Of a DNA stretch of 64,000 nucleotides, positions 52,219-61,239 are shown one piece after another. The translations under genes were made by a program, and so were the position numbers. Source of the stretch: Flavobacteriales bacterium ALC-1. GTDB lineage: Bacteria > Bacteroidota > Bacteroidia > Flavobacteriales > Flavobacteriaceae. Under the pieces are notes generated by a model, which was not told the origin of the DNA, ran no database searches, and saw only the letters and a list, made by a program, of their open reading frames with translations. The first letter of the stretch is position 1. Each line of letters starts with the position of its first letter. The stretch covers positions 355,501 through 419,500 of the forward strand of contig ABHI01000004.1 in the NCBI GenBank assembly GCA_000171875.1, written 5' to 3'.

Positions 52219-53547
52219 TTAAGATACTAATGCTTCAATAAAATTAAATCGTACTGCCCCATCCTCATCAATCTTTGTTAAATGGACTTTATGTAGTGTA
52301 TTAACTAATTCTGGATTCCAAGGTGCTTTTACTTTTACATAGTTTTCAGTGAAACCATGTATGTAACCTTCCTTATTTTCGCCTTCAAATAAAACAGTTC
52401 TATCAGTATTCAATTGTTTTTCATAGAATGCCCTTCTTTTTTTAGCAGACAAACCACGTAACATCTTACTTCGTTTAGCTCTTACATTCTTAGACACTAC
52501 TCCATCCATTTCAGCAGCTTCTGTATTATCACGCTCCGAATACGTAAACACATGTAAGTAAGAAATATCAAGTTCCTTTAAGAAATTATAGGTCTCTAAA
52601 AAATGTTCATCCGTTTCACCTGGAAAACCTACAATAACATCCACACCAATGCAAGCATGTGGCATAACTTCCTTAATTTTTGAAACACGATCCACATACA
52701 ATTCTTTCATGTAACGACGTTTCATCTTCTTCAGAATATCATTGCTTCCGCTCTGTAATGGCACGTGAAAATGTGGTACAAATGCTCTAGACTTAGAAAC
52801 TAAATCAATCGTTTCATTCTTAAGTAAATTAGGTTCTATTGAAGAAATCCTTAAGCGTTCAATCCCTTCTACTTTATCCAATTCAGTAACTAAATCTAAA
52901 AAGGTATGCTCATGTTTTTTATTACCAAACTCACCCTTTCCATAATCACCAATGTTAACACCAGTCAATACAATTTCTTTTATCCCTTGCTCTGAAATTT
53001 CTTTTGCATTATTCAACACATTAGTCATAGTATCACTACGAGAAATCCCTCTAGCCAATGGAATTGTACAATAAGTGCATTTATAATCACAACCATCTTG
53101 CACTTTTAAAAACGCTCTTGTTCTATCTCCTATTGAATAACTCCCAACATAGAAATCAGCATCTTCAATTTCGCAAGAATGTACTTCTCCAAAATCGTTT
53201 TTGGTTAAGTCGTTTAGGTAATCCGTAATCTTAAATTTTTCTGTAGCCCCCAAAACCAAATCTACACCATTTACATCTGCTAACTCTTCTGGTTTTAATT
53301 GCGCATAGCAACCTATGGCAGCTACAAATGCATCAGGATTAACTTTCTGTGCTTGCTTTACAATAGTTTTAAAACGTTTGTCTGCATTTTCAGTAACAGA
53401 ACAGGTGTTAATTACATAAATATCTGCATTTTCCTTAAAGTCCACACGCGCAAAACCCTCATCTTTAAAACTTCTAGCAATCGTAGAAGTTTCAGAGAAG
53501 TTAAGCTTACAACCTAAGGTATAAAATGCAACTTTTTTTGTTTCCAT
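52219..53547 (-). CDS. mtaB: tRNA t6A37 methylthiotransferase
   Basis: 442-residue radical-SAM methylthiotransferase that turns t6A37 of ANN-decoding tRNAs into ms2t6A. The N-terminal UPF0004 domain has KVAFYTLGCKLNFSETSTIA and further Cys (INTCSVTENAD, AAIGCYAQ) for the auxiliary cluster; the radical-SAM cluster motif is VQDGCDYKCTYCTIP (CxxxCxxC). A C-terminal TRAM-like domain closes the protein (TDRTVLFEGENKEGYIHGFT). Length and order match MtaB and not MiaB or RimO. A dispersed palindrome lies in its leader. Confidence 0.92.
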   Translation of the reverse strand: METKKVAFYTLGCKLNFSETSTIARSFKDEGFARVDFKENADIYVINTCSVTENADKRFKTIVKQAQKVNPDAFVAAIGCYAQLKPEELADVNGVDLVLGATEKFKITDYLNDLTKNDFGEVHSCEIEDADFYVGSYSIGDRTRAFLKVQDGCDYKCTYCTIPLARGISRSDTMTNVLNNAKEISEQGIKEIVLTGVNIGDYGKGEFGNKKHEHTFLDLVTELDKVEGIERLRISSIEPNLLKNETIDLVSKSRAFVPHFHVPLQSGSNDILKKMKRRYMKELYVDRVSKIKEVMPHACIGVDVIVGFPGETDEHFLETYNFLKELDISYLHVFTYSERDNTEAAEMDGVVSKNVRAKRSKMLRGLSAKKRRAFYEKQLNTDRTVLFEGENKEGYIHGFTENYVKVKAPWNPELVNTLHKVHLTKIDEDGAVRFNFIEALVS

Positions 53548-53550
53548 TTT

Positions 53551-53580
53551 TTGTCATCCTGAACTTGTTTCAGGATCTTT
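53551..53580. repeat. Dispersed palindromic repeat (REP-like)
   Basis: TTGTCATCCTGAACTTGTTT begins at 53551 and CAGGATC follows. ATCCTGAA (53556-53563) pairs with TTCAGGAT (53569-53576) around CTTGT. This sequence type is known to me as a multicopy palindromic repeat in Flavobacteriia and other bacteria. Only one copy is in this window. Confidence 0.65.
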
Positions 53581-53640
53581 TTAAATATACCTTTAGCACT
53601 TATTTAAAAGCTAAAAAGTATCTTATAATTTTTGTGGATG

Positions 53641-53648
53641 CAAATTTA
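53641..53648 (-). promoter_or_regulatory. -7 promoter element of mtaB
   Basis: TAAATTTG followed by C on the minus strand, 93 bases before the mtaB start; the transcript leader would include the dispersed palindrome. Confidence 0.45.
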
Positions 53649-53663
53649 CAACATAATAGTTAT

Positions 53664-55277
53664 ATGTTAAAACTCATCAAATTCTTATTCAACAGATTGT
53701 TATACGTATTAGTTTTGATGATTATTTCCTGTGGCTCTAAAGAAAATTCTAATAAGGATCACCTTGTCTTTAAATATAATGAACACAAAAATATAGGTTC
53801 ATTAGATCCTGCATTTTCTAAAGACTTAGCAGATATTTGGGGAACGCATCAATTATTTAATGGTTTAGTGCAGATGGACGACCAATTGAATGTAAAACCT
53901 TGTATTGCTAAAAATTGGAAGATTTCTGATAGTGCAACGACTTATACATTCAATATTAGAAATGATGTCTTTTTTCATAAACATGAATTATTCGGAAAAG
54001 ATTCAACTAGAATGGCTAATGCCGCTGATTTTGAATACAGCTTCAATAGATTAAAAGATAAAACTGTGGCTTCTCCAGGAAGTTGGGTACTTAATAAGGT
54101 TGAAAGCTTTTCGGCAGTAAACGATTCTACATTTCAAGTTAAATTAAAACAACCATTTCCAGCTTTTTTAGGATTATTGACAATGAAGTATTGTTCTGTT
54201 GTTCCTAAAGAGATTGTTGAACACTATGGTAGCGATTTTAGATCTAACCCCATTGGAACTGGACCTTTTAAATTTAAACGTTGGGAAGAAAACTTAAAAC
54301 TCGTTTTTAGACGAAATAATAATTATTTTGAAACTGATAAAAGTGGGAATAGTTTGCCATATCTCGAGGCTGTAGCCATTACTTTTTTACCAGACAAGCA
54401 AAGTGAATTTTTACAATTTGCACAAGGCAATATTGATTTTGTTTCAGGGTTAGACGCCTCCTATAAAGATGAAATTCTAACCTCTGATGGAAAATTAAGA
54501 CCTTTGTATGCCAATAATGTAAATATGATTCGTGGTCCATATCTCAACACAGAATATTTAGCCTTTTATATGGAAACCGAGGTTTCAGAAATACAGGCTT
54601 TAAAATTGAGGAAAGCTATAAACATTGGCTTTGATAGAGCAAAAATGATGACCTATTTGAGAAATGGTATTGGTATTCCTGCCAAAGGTGGATTTATACC
54701 TAAAGGTTTACCTGGTTATGATGATACTATTGGTTTTACTTATCAGCCAGAATTAGCTAAACAATTAGTTTCAGAATTTAAAACTGAAACAGGAATTGAT
54801 AATCCAGAAGTCACTTTAACCACCACTAGTAACTATCTAAGTTTTTGTGAATTTATTCAACGTGAATTACAAAAAACTGGATTAAACGTTAATGTCGATG
54901 TGATACCAGCATCGAGTTTAAAAGATGCCAAAGCGAATGGTCAACTCGATTTTTTTAGAGCCAGTTGGATTGCTGATTATCCAGATGCAGAAAACTATTT
55001 GTCTTTATACTACAGCAAAAATTTTGCTCCAAATGGTCCAAATTACACACATTTTAAAAGTGAAGAATTCGATAACATGTATGAAGCTGCATATTTAGAA
55101 ACAAATTCAGAAAAGCGTAAAAATCTCTACACCAAAATGGATTCGCTCATTATGGCTTCTGCTCCAATTGTACCACTATTTTATGACGAAGTTGTTCGCT
55201 TTACAAGAAAAAATGTAAACGGTCTAGGTATAAATGCTACTAATTTATTAGAGATTAAGTCAGTAAAAAAAGACTAA
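53664..55277 (+). CDS. ABC transporter substrate-binding lipoprotein (oligopeptide type, SBP_bac_5)
   Basis: 537-residue lipoprotein (signal LLYVLVLMIISCGSKENS, lipobox Cys21). The extended periplasmic-binding domain shows KYNEHKNIGSLDPAFSKDLA, a WKISDSATTYTFNIRNDVFF start typical of DppA/OppA relatives, and FRASWIADYPDAENYLSLYY near the end. It should capture peptides or similar solutes and deliver them to a permease not encoded here, an orphan arrangement common in Flavobacteriia. The frame opens at 53526, but ATG 53664 gives a proper lipoprotein signal and avoids the repeat. Confidence 0.88.
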   Translation: MLKLIKFLFNRLLYVLVLMIISCGSKENSNKDHLVFKYNEHKNIGSLDPAFSKDLADIWGTHQLFNGLVQMDDQLNVKPCIAKNWKISDSATTYTFNIRNDVFFHKHELFGKDSTRMANAADFEYSFNRLKDKTVASPGSWVLNKVESFSAVNDSTFQVKLKQPFPAFLGLLTMKYCSVVPKEIVEHYGSDFRSNPIGTGPFKFKRWEENLKLVFRRNNNYFETDKSGNSLPYLEAVAITFLPDKQSEFLQFAQGNIDFVSGLDASYKDEILTSDGKLRPLYANNVNMIRGPYLNTEYLAFYMETEVSEIQALKLRKAINIGFDRAKMMTYLRNGIGIPAKGGFIPKGLPGYDDTIGFTYQPELAKQLVSEFKTETGIDNPEVTLTTTSNYLSFCEFIQRELQKTGLNVNVDVIPASSLKDAKANGQLDFFRASWIADYPDAENYLSLYYSKNFAPNGPNYTHFKSEEFDNMYEAAYLETNSEKRKNLYTKMDSLIMASAPIVPLFYDEVVRFTRKNVNGLGINATNLLEIKSVKKD

Positions 55278-55287
55278 AATTTAGTTT

Positions 55288-56193
55288 CTAGAATTTAGAA
55301 AAGTAATACAAATCATCACCACCTTCCCCTTTAGAGCGTCTAGAAGATAAATACCCAGTAGTTAAATCATCATTTAAGAAAAATGAAAAATCATCACCTC
55401 TACTATTTATAGGTGCATCTAAAGAAACAGGCACTTGATTATTATCATTAGATTTTAAATCGTACACATAAATATCTAAACCACCTTTTCCCCCTCGTCT
55501 ATCCGAAGTAAAATACAACTTGTTATCAGCACTTATAAATGGGTAGATTTCAGTACGAGATGAGTTAATGGTCTCACTTAATTTTGTAACCTCACCATAG
55601 GTTTCATGATTAGACACTGATACTTTATATAAGTCAGACTTTCCTTTTGTACCTTTAATGGTAGAAATAAAATATAACGTAGAACCATCTGGACTCAATG
55701 CAGGATGCGCATAATTAAAATTTGGATCACAAAAGGGTAGAGTTGTAAAATTAATCCAACCTTTACCTTCTACATATTCAGCCCTTTTAATTAAGAGATT
55801 AAACGTATTCTTACCATGTAATTTATTCTCACCTTTCCCTGTATGATTAGCCGTAAAATACATATACTTACCATCTTTAGAATACGTAGAAACAGACATG
55901 TTAGACATGCCTACTTCTTTTCTTTTTACAAGTTTTGTGTTTTCAATTTCCCCATCTTCACCTACAGTACCTTCATATATACCATAAAGATTTTGAGCAA
56001 ATTTATCTAAGATAACACGCCCATTCTTTCTTGTTAAGTTAGAGCTGTAGTAGACCTTATCTTTTACAACTCTCGCAGCAAAATGGTCTAATTTATTGTT
56101 GATTTTTAGTTTTTTGACTTCTGTATCTTCACTTTGTGAAAATCCACAGGTTAGTGTCAGTAAAAAAAGTAGTGTGATTTTGGTCTTAAACAT
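55288..56193 (-). CDS. PD40/WD40-like beta-propeller periplasmic protein
   Basis: 301-residue protein with a signal peptide (KITLLFLLTLTCGFSQSE) and a TolB/PD40-like propeller: FNYAHPALSPDGSTLYFIST, RTEIYPFISADNKLYFTSDR and GGLDIYVYDL are PD40 blades. It resembles the propeller half of flavobacterial OmpA-PD40 proteins but has no peptidoglycan-binding OmpA domain. It lies two bases after the GlmU-like gene on the same strand. Function unknown; a surface or periplasmic scaffold role is likely. Confidence 0.78.
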   Translation of the reverse strand: MFKTKITLLFLLTLTCGFSQSEDTEVKKLKINNKLDHFAARVVKDKVYYSSNLTRKNGRVILDKFAQNLYGIYEGTVGEDGEIENTKLVKRKEVGMSNMSVSTYSKDGKYMYFTANHTGKGENKLHGKNTFNLLIKRAEYVEGKGWINFTTLPFCDPNFNYAHPALSPDGSTLYFISTIKGTKGKSDLYKVSVSNHETYGEVTKLSETINSSRTEIYPFISADNKLYFTSDRRGGKGGLDIYVYDLKSNDNNQVPVSLDAPINSRGDDFSFFLNDDLTTGYLSSRRSKGEGGDDLYYFSKF

Positions 56194-56195
56194 AA

Positions 56196-57371
56196 TTATT
56201 CTCTTCTGTATTGTTTTGTTTCTTCAAAAACGTATTCTAATATTGATTTGTCTTTTTCAGTGAACTCTTCATTTCTTCTCGCCATTACTACCTCAGCAAC
56301 TTCAAATGCTTTGTTAGTTTTATAGGTTACAAAGCCTTTACTTCCTCCCCAAGAAAAACTTGGAACAAAATTACGAGGAAAACCACTTCCAAAGATATTA
56401 GCACTTACTCCAACAACCGTACCAGTATTAAACATAGTATTAATACCACACTTACTATGATCTCCCATCATTAGTCCACAAAATTGTAATCCAGTTTTAG
56501 CAAAACCCTCAGTTTGGTAATCCCAAAGTCTTACTTCTGCATAATTATTTTTTAAATTACTATTATTGGTATCTGCTCCTAAATTACACCATTCCCCCAA
56601 TACAGAATTTCCTAAAAAGCCATCATGACCTTTATTAGAAGAGCCAAAAATTACAGAATTATTAACCTCTCCACCTACTTTACTGTATGGTCCAACTGTT
56701 GTTGGTCCATAAATTTTACTTCCTAATTTTAAAGTCGCATTATTACAAAGTGCAAAAGGGCCCCTAACTATGGAACCTTCCATTATTTCTGCATCTCTAC
56801 CAATGTAAATTGGGCCAGAATTTGCATTTAGGGTTGCAAAATTTAGAGTCGCTCCTTTTTCTATAAATATGTTTTCGGGATTAATTGTATTTATTGTAGC
56901 TGGAATTGGCTGAGATTGTCTATCCTTTGTTATTAAACTAAAATCTTCAGCAATAGCTTCTCCGTTTTTTGAAAAAATATCCCAAGTATGCTCTATAGCT
57001 AAAATATCTCCTTCAAACTCAATAGCTTCAAATGTAGAAAAATCATTAACCTCCTCACCTTCTTTAGCATAAAACGCAATGACATCTTCACCTTTAAATA
57101 AAGCCTGGTTATAGTTTAAGTTTTTCACAAACTCTACTACTTCCATATTAGGCAAAAAAGAAGCATTAATCATAATGTTCTCTTCCATTTCAACCATAGG
57201 AAACTTTTCTGCCAAATAATCTTCTGTAACCGTCGTGGTTGTATACTCTAGATAAGACTCCCATTTCTGACGAATCGTTAAAATACCAACTCTAATATCT
57301 GCTACAGGCCTTGTGTATGTAAATGGCAACAAGTTGTTGCGGTATGGACCGTCAAATAATATATAATTCAT
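56196..57371 (-). CDS. GlmU-like nucleotidyltransferase with left-handed beta-helix
   Basis: 391-residue protein. The N-terminal part starts YILFDGPYRNNLLPFTYTRP, a degenerate nucleotidyltransferase region without the standard GxGTRxxP loop. The C-terminal half is a hexapeptide-repeat left-handed beta-helix (GPIYIGRDAEIMEGSIVRGP, YGPTTVGPYSKVGGEVNNSV). Bacteroidota carry this GlmU-family protein besides true GlmU; it is probably a sugar-phosphate nucleotidyl- or acyltransferase, but the missing loop makes the first activity doubtful. It has its own -7 element and is cotranscribed with the PD40 gene. Confidence 0.82.
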   Translation of the reverse strand: MNYILFDGPYRNNLLPFTYTRPVADIRVGILTIRQKWESYLEYTTTTVTEDYLAEKFPMVEMEENIMINASFLPNMEVVEFVKNLNYNQALFKGEDVIAFYAKEGEEVNDFSTFEAIEFEGDILAIEHTWDIFSKNGEAIAEDFSLITKDRQSQPIPATINTINPENIFIEKGATLNFATLNANSGPIYIGRDAEIMEGSIVRGPFALCNNATLKLGSKIYGPTTVGPYSKVGGEVNNSVIFGSSNKGHDGFLGNSVLGEWCNLGADTNNSNLKNNYAEVRLWDYQTEGFAKTGLQFCGLMMGDHSKCGINTMFNTGTVVGVSANIFGSGFPRNFVPSFSWGGSKGFVTYKTNKAFEVAEVVMARRNEEFTEKDKSILEYVFEETKQYRRE

Positions 57372-57417
57372 TATATGATTTAATCTTAGATGTCTTAAAT
57401 TGACTTAATTACAATAC

Positions 57418-57425
57418 CAAAAGTA
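57418..57425 (-). promoter_or_regulatory. -7 promoter element of the GlmU-like operon
   Basis: TACTTTTG on the minus strand, 46 bases before the start codon and just beyond the rpmE2 terminator. Confidence 0.5.
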
Positions 57426-57443
57426 GTTTAATTGTATAGAACA

Positions 57444-57475
57444 AAAAAGCCTTTCTGTTGATAGAAAGGCTTTTT
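57444..57475 (-). terminator. Rho-independent terminator of rpmE2
   Basis: AAAAAGCCTTTCT (57444-57456) and AGAAAGGCTTTTT (57463-57475) around a 6-base loop, 20 bases after the rpmE2 stop on the minus strand. Confidence 0.88.
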
Positions 57476-57495
57476 CGATTATCGGTAAGCTAAGC

Positions 57496-57747
57496 TTATT
57501 TCTTAAACTTAGCGTATTTGTTTTTGAACTTATCAATACGACCAGCTGTATCTACTAATTTAGACTTACCTGTGTAGTACGGATGAGATGTTCTAGAAAT
57601 TTCCAATTTAACTAATGGATATTCAACACCATCAACTTCAATAGTTTCACTTGTATCTGCAGTAGATTTAGTTAAAAACACATCATCGTTAGACATATCT
57701 TTAAACGCTACTACTCTATAATTTTCTGGATGTATTCCTGCTTTCAT
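57496..57747 (-). CDS. rpmE2: 50S ribosomal protein L31, type B
   Basis: 83-residue L31 of the type B (zinc-independent) form: [20 protein letters not shown], then [20 protein letters not shown] and the basic end KNKYAKFKK. The CxxC zinc ribbon of type A L31 is absent. In other bacteria type B L31 replaces the zinc form under Zur control; in Bacteroidota it is usually the only L31. No TGCAAC/GTTGCA operator lies upstream, so Zur control here is not indicated. Confidence 0.96.
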   Translation of the reverse strand: MKAGIHPENYRVVAFKDMSNDDVFLTKSTADTSETIEVDGVEYPLVKLEISRTSHPYYTGKSKLVDTAGRIDKFKNKYAKFKK

Positions 57748-57785
57748 CGCTAAATGCTTTAAATAAATTCGATTTTTTCGAGGTG

Positions 57786-57793
57786 CAAATTTA
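57786..57793 (-). promoter_or_regulatory. -7 promoter element of rpmE2
   Basis: TAAATTTG followed by C on the minus strand, 38 bases before the start codon. Confidence 0.6.
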
Positions 57794-57859
57794 AGTATTT
57801 TTTATAAATCTACAATCTTTTTAATACTTTTTATTTTACAAAAATATGTAACATTTCTT

Positions 57860-57867
57860 TATCTTTG
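57860..57867 (+). promoter_or_regulatory. -7 promoter element of the DUF4199 gene
   Basis: TATCTTTG, exact TAnnTTTG match, 40 bases before the ATG at 57908. Confidence 0.6.
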
Positions 57868-57907
57868 AGTACTAACTAGTCAATTAACTAAAAAACTCAT
57901 CAAAATT

Positions 57908-58423
57908 ATGGAAAATCAAAAACCAACCACAGGTAAATTCGCCCTTAATTATGGCATTATCTTAGGTGTTATAATGATTGCATTAAATGTAGTAAGCTAT
58001 GTCACTGGATTGGCTTTAGAAGGCGCCCAGTGGCCAAATATTATATATTACATAGCATTCCCTGTTATTATTATGTACGCAATTAGTCAGTACAAAAAAT
58101 CTAATGCCAATGTTCTTAGTTTAGGCGATGCTATTAAAGTAGGCTTAGCAATTGCTGTAGTAAGCGCTTTAGTATTTGTGGTCTATGGTATAATATTTAA
58201 TTACATAATTGATCCAGAATTTTCTCAACAAGCATTAGAAGTGGCTAAAGAAAAAATGCTGGAAAATCCTAACATGAGTGAAGAAGCTGTTGAACAAAGT
58301 ATGGAATGGATTGAAAAATTCCAAAACCCTATTTTTGGTTATTCGGTTTGGGTAGCTATGAGTGCTGTTTTTGGATTAATCTGGTCTTTAATTGGTGGCT
58401 TAGTAATGAAAAACAATTCATAA
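57908..58423 (+). CDS. DUF4199 membrane protein
   Basis: 171-residue protein with four membrane segments (FALNYGIILGVIMIALNVV, NIIYYIAFPVIIMYAISQY, GLAIAVVSALVFVVYGIIF, WVAMSAVFGLIWSLIGGLV) matching DUF4199. A helical extracytoplasmic or cytosolic loop sits between segments three and four (EVAKEKMLENPNMSEEAVEQ). In Flavobacteriia this gene regularly precedes a GT2 glycosyltransferase, as it does here 55 bases downstream. Function unknown; a link to glycolipid synthesis is inferred only from position. Confidence 0.85.
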   Translation: MENQKPTTGKFALNYGIILGVIMIALNVVSYVTGLALEGAQWPNIIYYIAFPVIIMYAISQYKKSNANVLSLGDAIKVGLAIAVVSALVFVVYGIIFNYIIDPEFSQQALEVAKEKMLENPNMSEEAVEQSMEWIEKFQNPIFGYSVWVAMSAVFGLIWSLIGGLVMKNNS

Positions 58424-58446
58424 CTACACCTTAAATAATTTCTTTA

Positions 58447-58454
58447 TTTTTGAA
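58447..58454 (+). promoter_or_regulatory. -7 promoter element of the GT2 gene
   Basis: TATTTTTG matches TAnnTTTG, 24 bases before the ATG at 58479. Confidence 0.55.
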
Positions 58455-58478
58455 GTCTAGAAAACAGACAACATCAAT

Positions 58479-59429
58479 ATGAACATATCAGTAGTTATAC
58501 CACTACTTAACGAAGAAGAATCTTTAAAAGAATTATACGATTGGATTGTATCAGTGATGCAATCCAATTCGTTTTCTTACGAAATTCTATTTATAGATGA
58601 TGGTAGTACTGATGAGTCGTGGAGTCTTATCTCACAACTTTCTCAAGCAAACTCTAATGTAAAAGGTATTCGGTTTCTAAAAAACTTTGGAAAGTCACAA
58701 GCATTACATGCTGGCTTTGCAAAAGCCATAGGTGACGTCGTTATTACTATGGATGCTGATTTACAGGATAATCCTGAAGAAATCCCTGAATTATATAAAA
58801 TGATTTTTGATGAAGGATATGACTTAGTTTCTGGTTGGAAAAAGAAACGCTACGATTCAGTTATCTCCAAAAACTTACCATCAAAATTATTTAATTGGGC
58901 AGCAAGACGCACATCTGGTGTAAAATTACATGACTTTAATTGTGGATTAAAAGCGTACTCCAACTCTGTTATAAAACATATCGATGTTTATGGTGAAATG
59001 CATCGTTACATCCCTGTACTTGCTAAAAATGCTGGCTTTACAACTATAGGTGAGAAAGTAGTACAACACCAAGCCAGAAAATATGGTAAAACCAAATTTG
59101 GCATGAATCGCTTTATAAATGGGTTCTTAGACCTTTTAACGATTTGGTTTATATCAAAATTTGGTAAACGACCTATGCATCTCTTTGGTGCATTAGGTGT
59201 TATAATGTTTGTCATTGGTTTTGGATTTGCATTCTATTTAGGGTTAGATAAGTTATTTTTTAATCCAACTGGTCGATTAATTACTGATAGACCTCAATTT
59301 TATATTGCACTTTCAACAATGATTATAGGTTCTCAATTATTTATCGCAGGCTTTTTAGGAGAACTTATTTTACGATCTAAGCGTGAACAACAACGTTATT
59401 TCATAAAAGAAGCATTAAATTTATCTTAA
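58479..59429 (+). CDS. Family 2 glycosyltransferase, DPM1/GtrB-like
   Basis: 316-residue membrane glycosyltransferase. The GT-A domain carries SVVIPLLNEEESLKELYDW, FIDDGSTDESW and the metal-binding DADLQDNPEEIPEL; C-terminal membrane segments are LFGALGVIMFVIGFGFAFYL and TMIIGSQLFIAGFLGELIL. GtrB and DPM1 relatives transfer glucose, mannose or aminoarabinose from a nucleotide to polyprenyl phosphate. The donor is not predictable. It has its own -7 element, between DUF4199 and the phosphomutase gene. Confidence 0.9.
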   Translation: MNISVVIPLLNEEESLKELYDWIVSVMQSNSFSYEILFIDDGSTDESWSLISQLSQANSNVKGIRFLKNFGKSQALHAGFAKAIGDVVITMDADLQDNPEEIPELYKMIFDEGYDLVSGWKKKRYDSVISKNLPSKLFNWAARRTSGVKLHDFNCGLKAYSNSVIKHIDVYGEMHRYIPVLAKNAGFTTIGEKVVQHQARKYGKTKFGMNRFINGFLDLLTIWFISKFGKRPMHLFGALGVIMFVIGFGFAFYLGLDKLFFNPTGRLITDRPQFYIALSTMIIGSQLFIAGFLGELILRSKREQQRYFIKEALNLS

Positions 59430-59463
59430 ATACAATCAAACTTTCAATAACACAGAATGAAGG

Positions 59464-59490
59464 CATTTCAATGTGAAATGTTTACTTTTG
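59464..59490 (+). promoter_or_regulatory. Hairpin and -7 promoter element of the phosphohexomutase gene
   Basis: CATTTCA (59464-59470) pairs with TGAAATG (59474-59480) around 3 bases. TACTTTTG (59483-59490), a TAnnTTTG match, follows directly, 18 bases before the ATG. The hairpin could be an operator or the end of the upstream transcript; it has no long T-run. Confidence 0.5.
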
Positions 59491-59508
59491 TGACACAAAT
59501 TTTTATGC

Positions 59509-61236
59509 ATGATTTACATTAAACCAGAAATATTAGAGCGCGTTAATTCTTGGTTAACTCCAGCTTTTGACAAAGATTCTCAAGAACAGATAAAGCATCT
59601 GATAGCTTCTGATCCTAAGGAATTAGAAGAAAGTTTTTATAAAGACCTAGAGTTTGGCACTGGAGGAATGCGAGGAGTTATGGGATTGGGCACTAATCGC
59701 ATCAATAAATATACTTTAGGAAAAAACACCCAAGGTTTAAGCAATTATTTAAAGCAATCTTTTCCGAATGAGCAATTAAAAGTAGCTATTGCATACGATT
59801 GTAGACACAATAGTAAAACCTTTGGAAAAGTTGTTGCAGATATATTTTCAGCTAACAATATTGAAGTGTATTTATTTGAAGATTTAAGGCCTACACCAGA
59901 ATTATCATTCTCTTTAAAATATCTAAACTGTCATTGTGGTATTGTATTAACTGCATCTCACAACCCGCCTGAATATAATGGCTATAAAGTCTATTGGCAA
60001 GATGGTGGACAATTAGTACCACCACAAGATGCAGAGATTATTGCAGAGATAAACCGATTAGACTATTCTGAAATTAAGTTTGAAGCTAATGATAGTTTAA
60101 TTAAATATATAGGAAAAGAAATTGATGATGTTTTTATTAATAACTCTATAAAAAATGGAAGCTTTAATACATCTGATGATGCTAGGCAAAACCTCAACGT
60201 TGTTTTTACATCCTTACACGGAACATCAATTACCGCTATACCAGAAACATTGAAACGTGCAGGTTATACTAATGTTAGCATTGTTGAAGAGCAGAGCGAA
60301 CCTAATGGCGATTTTCCAACAGTGATATCTCCTAACCCAGAAGAACCTGAAGCACTTAAAATGGCTATGCAACTTGCAGATAAAGTAGATGGAGATATAG
60401 TTATTGGTACCGATCCAGATTGTGACCGATTAGGAGTTGTAGTTAGAAATCTAGAAAACGAACTAGTTATTCTTAACGGTAACCAAGCCATGCTTTTAAT
60501 GACAGATTTTCTATTAAAACAATGGAAAAACTTAGGAAAAATAAACGGCAATCAATTTGTAGCTTCTACAATTGTTTCTACACCTATGATGTCCGTTTTG
60601 GCTGAAGCCTACAATGTAGAATGTAAAATCGGACTCACTGGCTTTAAATGGATTGCTAAGATGATTAAAGACTTTCCAGAACTCTATTTTATTGGTGGTG
60701 GTGAAGAAAGTTTTGGTTTTATGGTTGGTGACTTTGTAAGAGATAAAGATGCCGTAACCTCTACCCTTTTAGCCTGTGAAATTGCTGCACAAGCAAAAGC
60801 TAATGACAAGACCGTTTTTCAAGCTTTAATCGACTTATATATAGAACATGGCTTTTATAAAGAACGTCTAGTATCTTTAACCAAGAAAGGAATTGAAGGA
60901 GCTCAAGAAATCAAACAAATGATGGTTGATGCTAGAAATAATCCTTTAAAAGAAATTAATGGTGAAAAAGTAGTTTTAATTGAAGACTACCAATTATCAA
61001 TTTCTAAAAACCTACAAACACATCAAGAAACTATTATAGACATCCCTAAATCTAATGTATTAATTTATTATACAGAAAACGGAACCAAAATAGCGTTAAG
61101 ACCAAGTGGTACTGAGCCTAAGATAAAATTCTATATTAGTGTTAACACCAAACTAGACAATGTGTCTGCTTTTAGAGAAACGGAGCAATTGTTGGAAAAT
61201 AAAATTGATGCTATCCTTAAGGATATGAATTTATAA
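59509..61236 (+). CDS. Phosphohexomutase (phosphoglucomutase/phosphomannomutase)
   Basis: 575-residue alpha-D-phosphohexomutase that moves phosphate between C1 and C6 of hexoses. Catalytic phosphoserine loop is [18 protein letters not shown], the Mg site [12 protein letters not shown], the sugar-binding loop [14 protein letters not shown] and the phosphate-binding loop [13 protein letters not shown]. Length and order fit the larger PgcA/PGM2-like type. An ATG at 59505 is out of frame and stops at once, so ATG 59509 is the start. It leads an operon with the ABC exporter, which starts 3 bases later. Confidence 0.93.
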   Translation: MIYIKPEILERVNSWLTPAFDKDSQEQIKHLIASDPKELEESFYKDLEFGTGGMRGVMGLGTNRINKYTLGKNTQGLSNYLKQSFPNEQLKVAIAYDCRHNSKTFGKVVADIFSANNIEVYLFEDLRPTPELSFSLKYLNCHCGIVLTASHNPPEYNGYKVYWQDGGQLVPPQDAEIIAEINRLDYSEIKFEANDSLIKYIGKEIDDVFINNSIKNGSFNTSDDARQNLNVVFTSLHGTSITAIPETLKRAGYTNVSIVEEQSEPNGDFPTVISPNPEEPEALKMAMQLADKVDGDIVIGTDPDCDRLGVVVRNLENELVILNGNQAMLLMTDFLLKQWKNLGKINGNQFVASTIVSTPMMSVLAEAYNVECKIGLTGFKWIAKMIKDFPELYFIGGGEESFGFMVGDFVRDKDAVTSTLLACEIAAQAKANDKTVFQALIDLYIEHGFYKERLVSLTKKGIEGAQEIKQMMVDARNNPLKEINGEKVVLIEDYQLSISKNLQTHQETIIDIPKSNVLIYYTENGTKIALRPSGTEPKIKFYISVNTKLDNVSAFRETEQLLENKIDAILKDMNL

Positions 61237-61239
61237 TCA

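Noticed and set aside
57748..57907. Zur-type control of type B L31
   Set aside because: No TGCAAC/GTTGCA palindrome in the rpmE2 upstream region; the gene has an ordinary -7 element.
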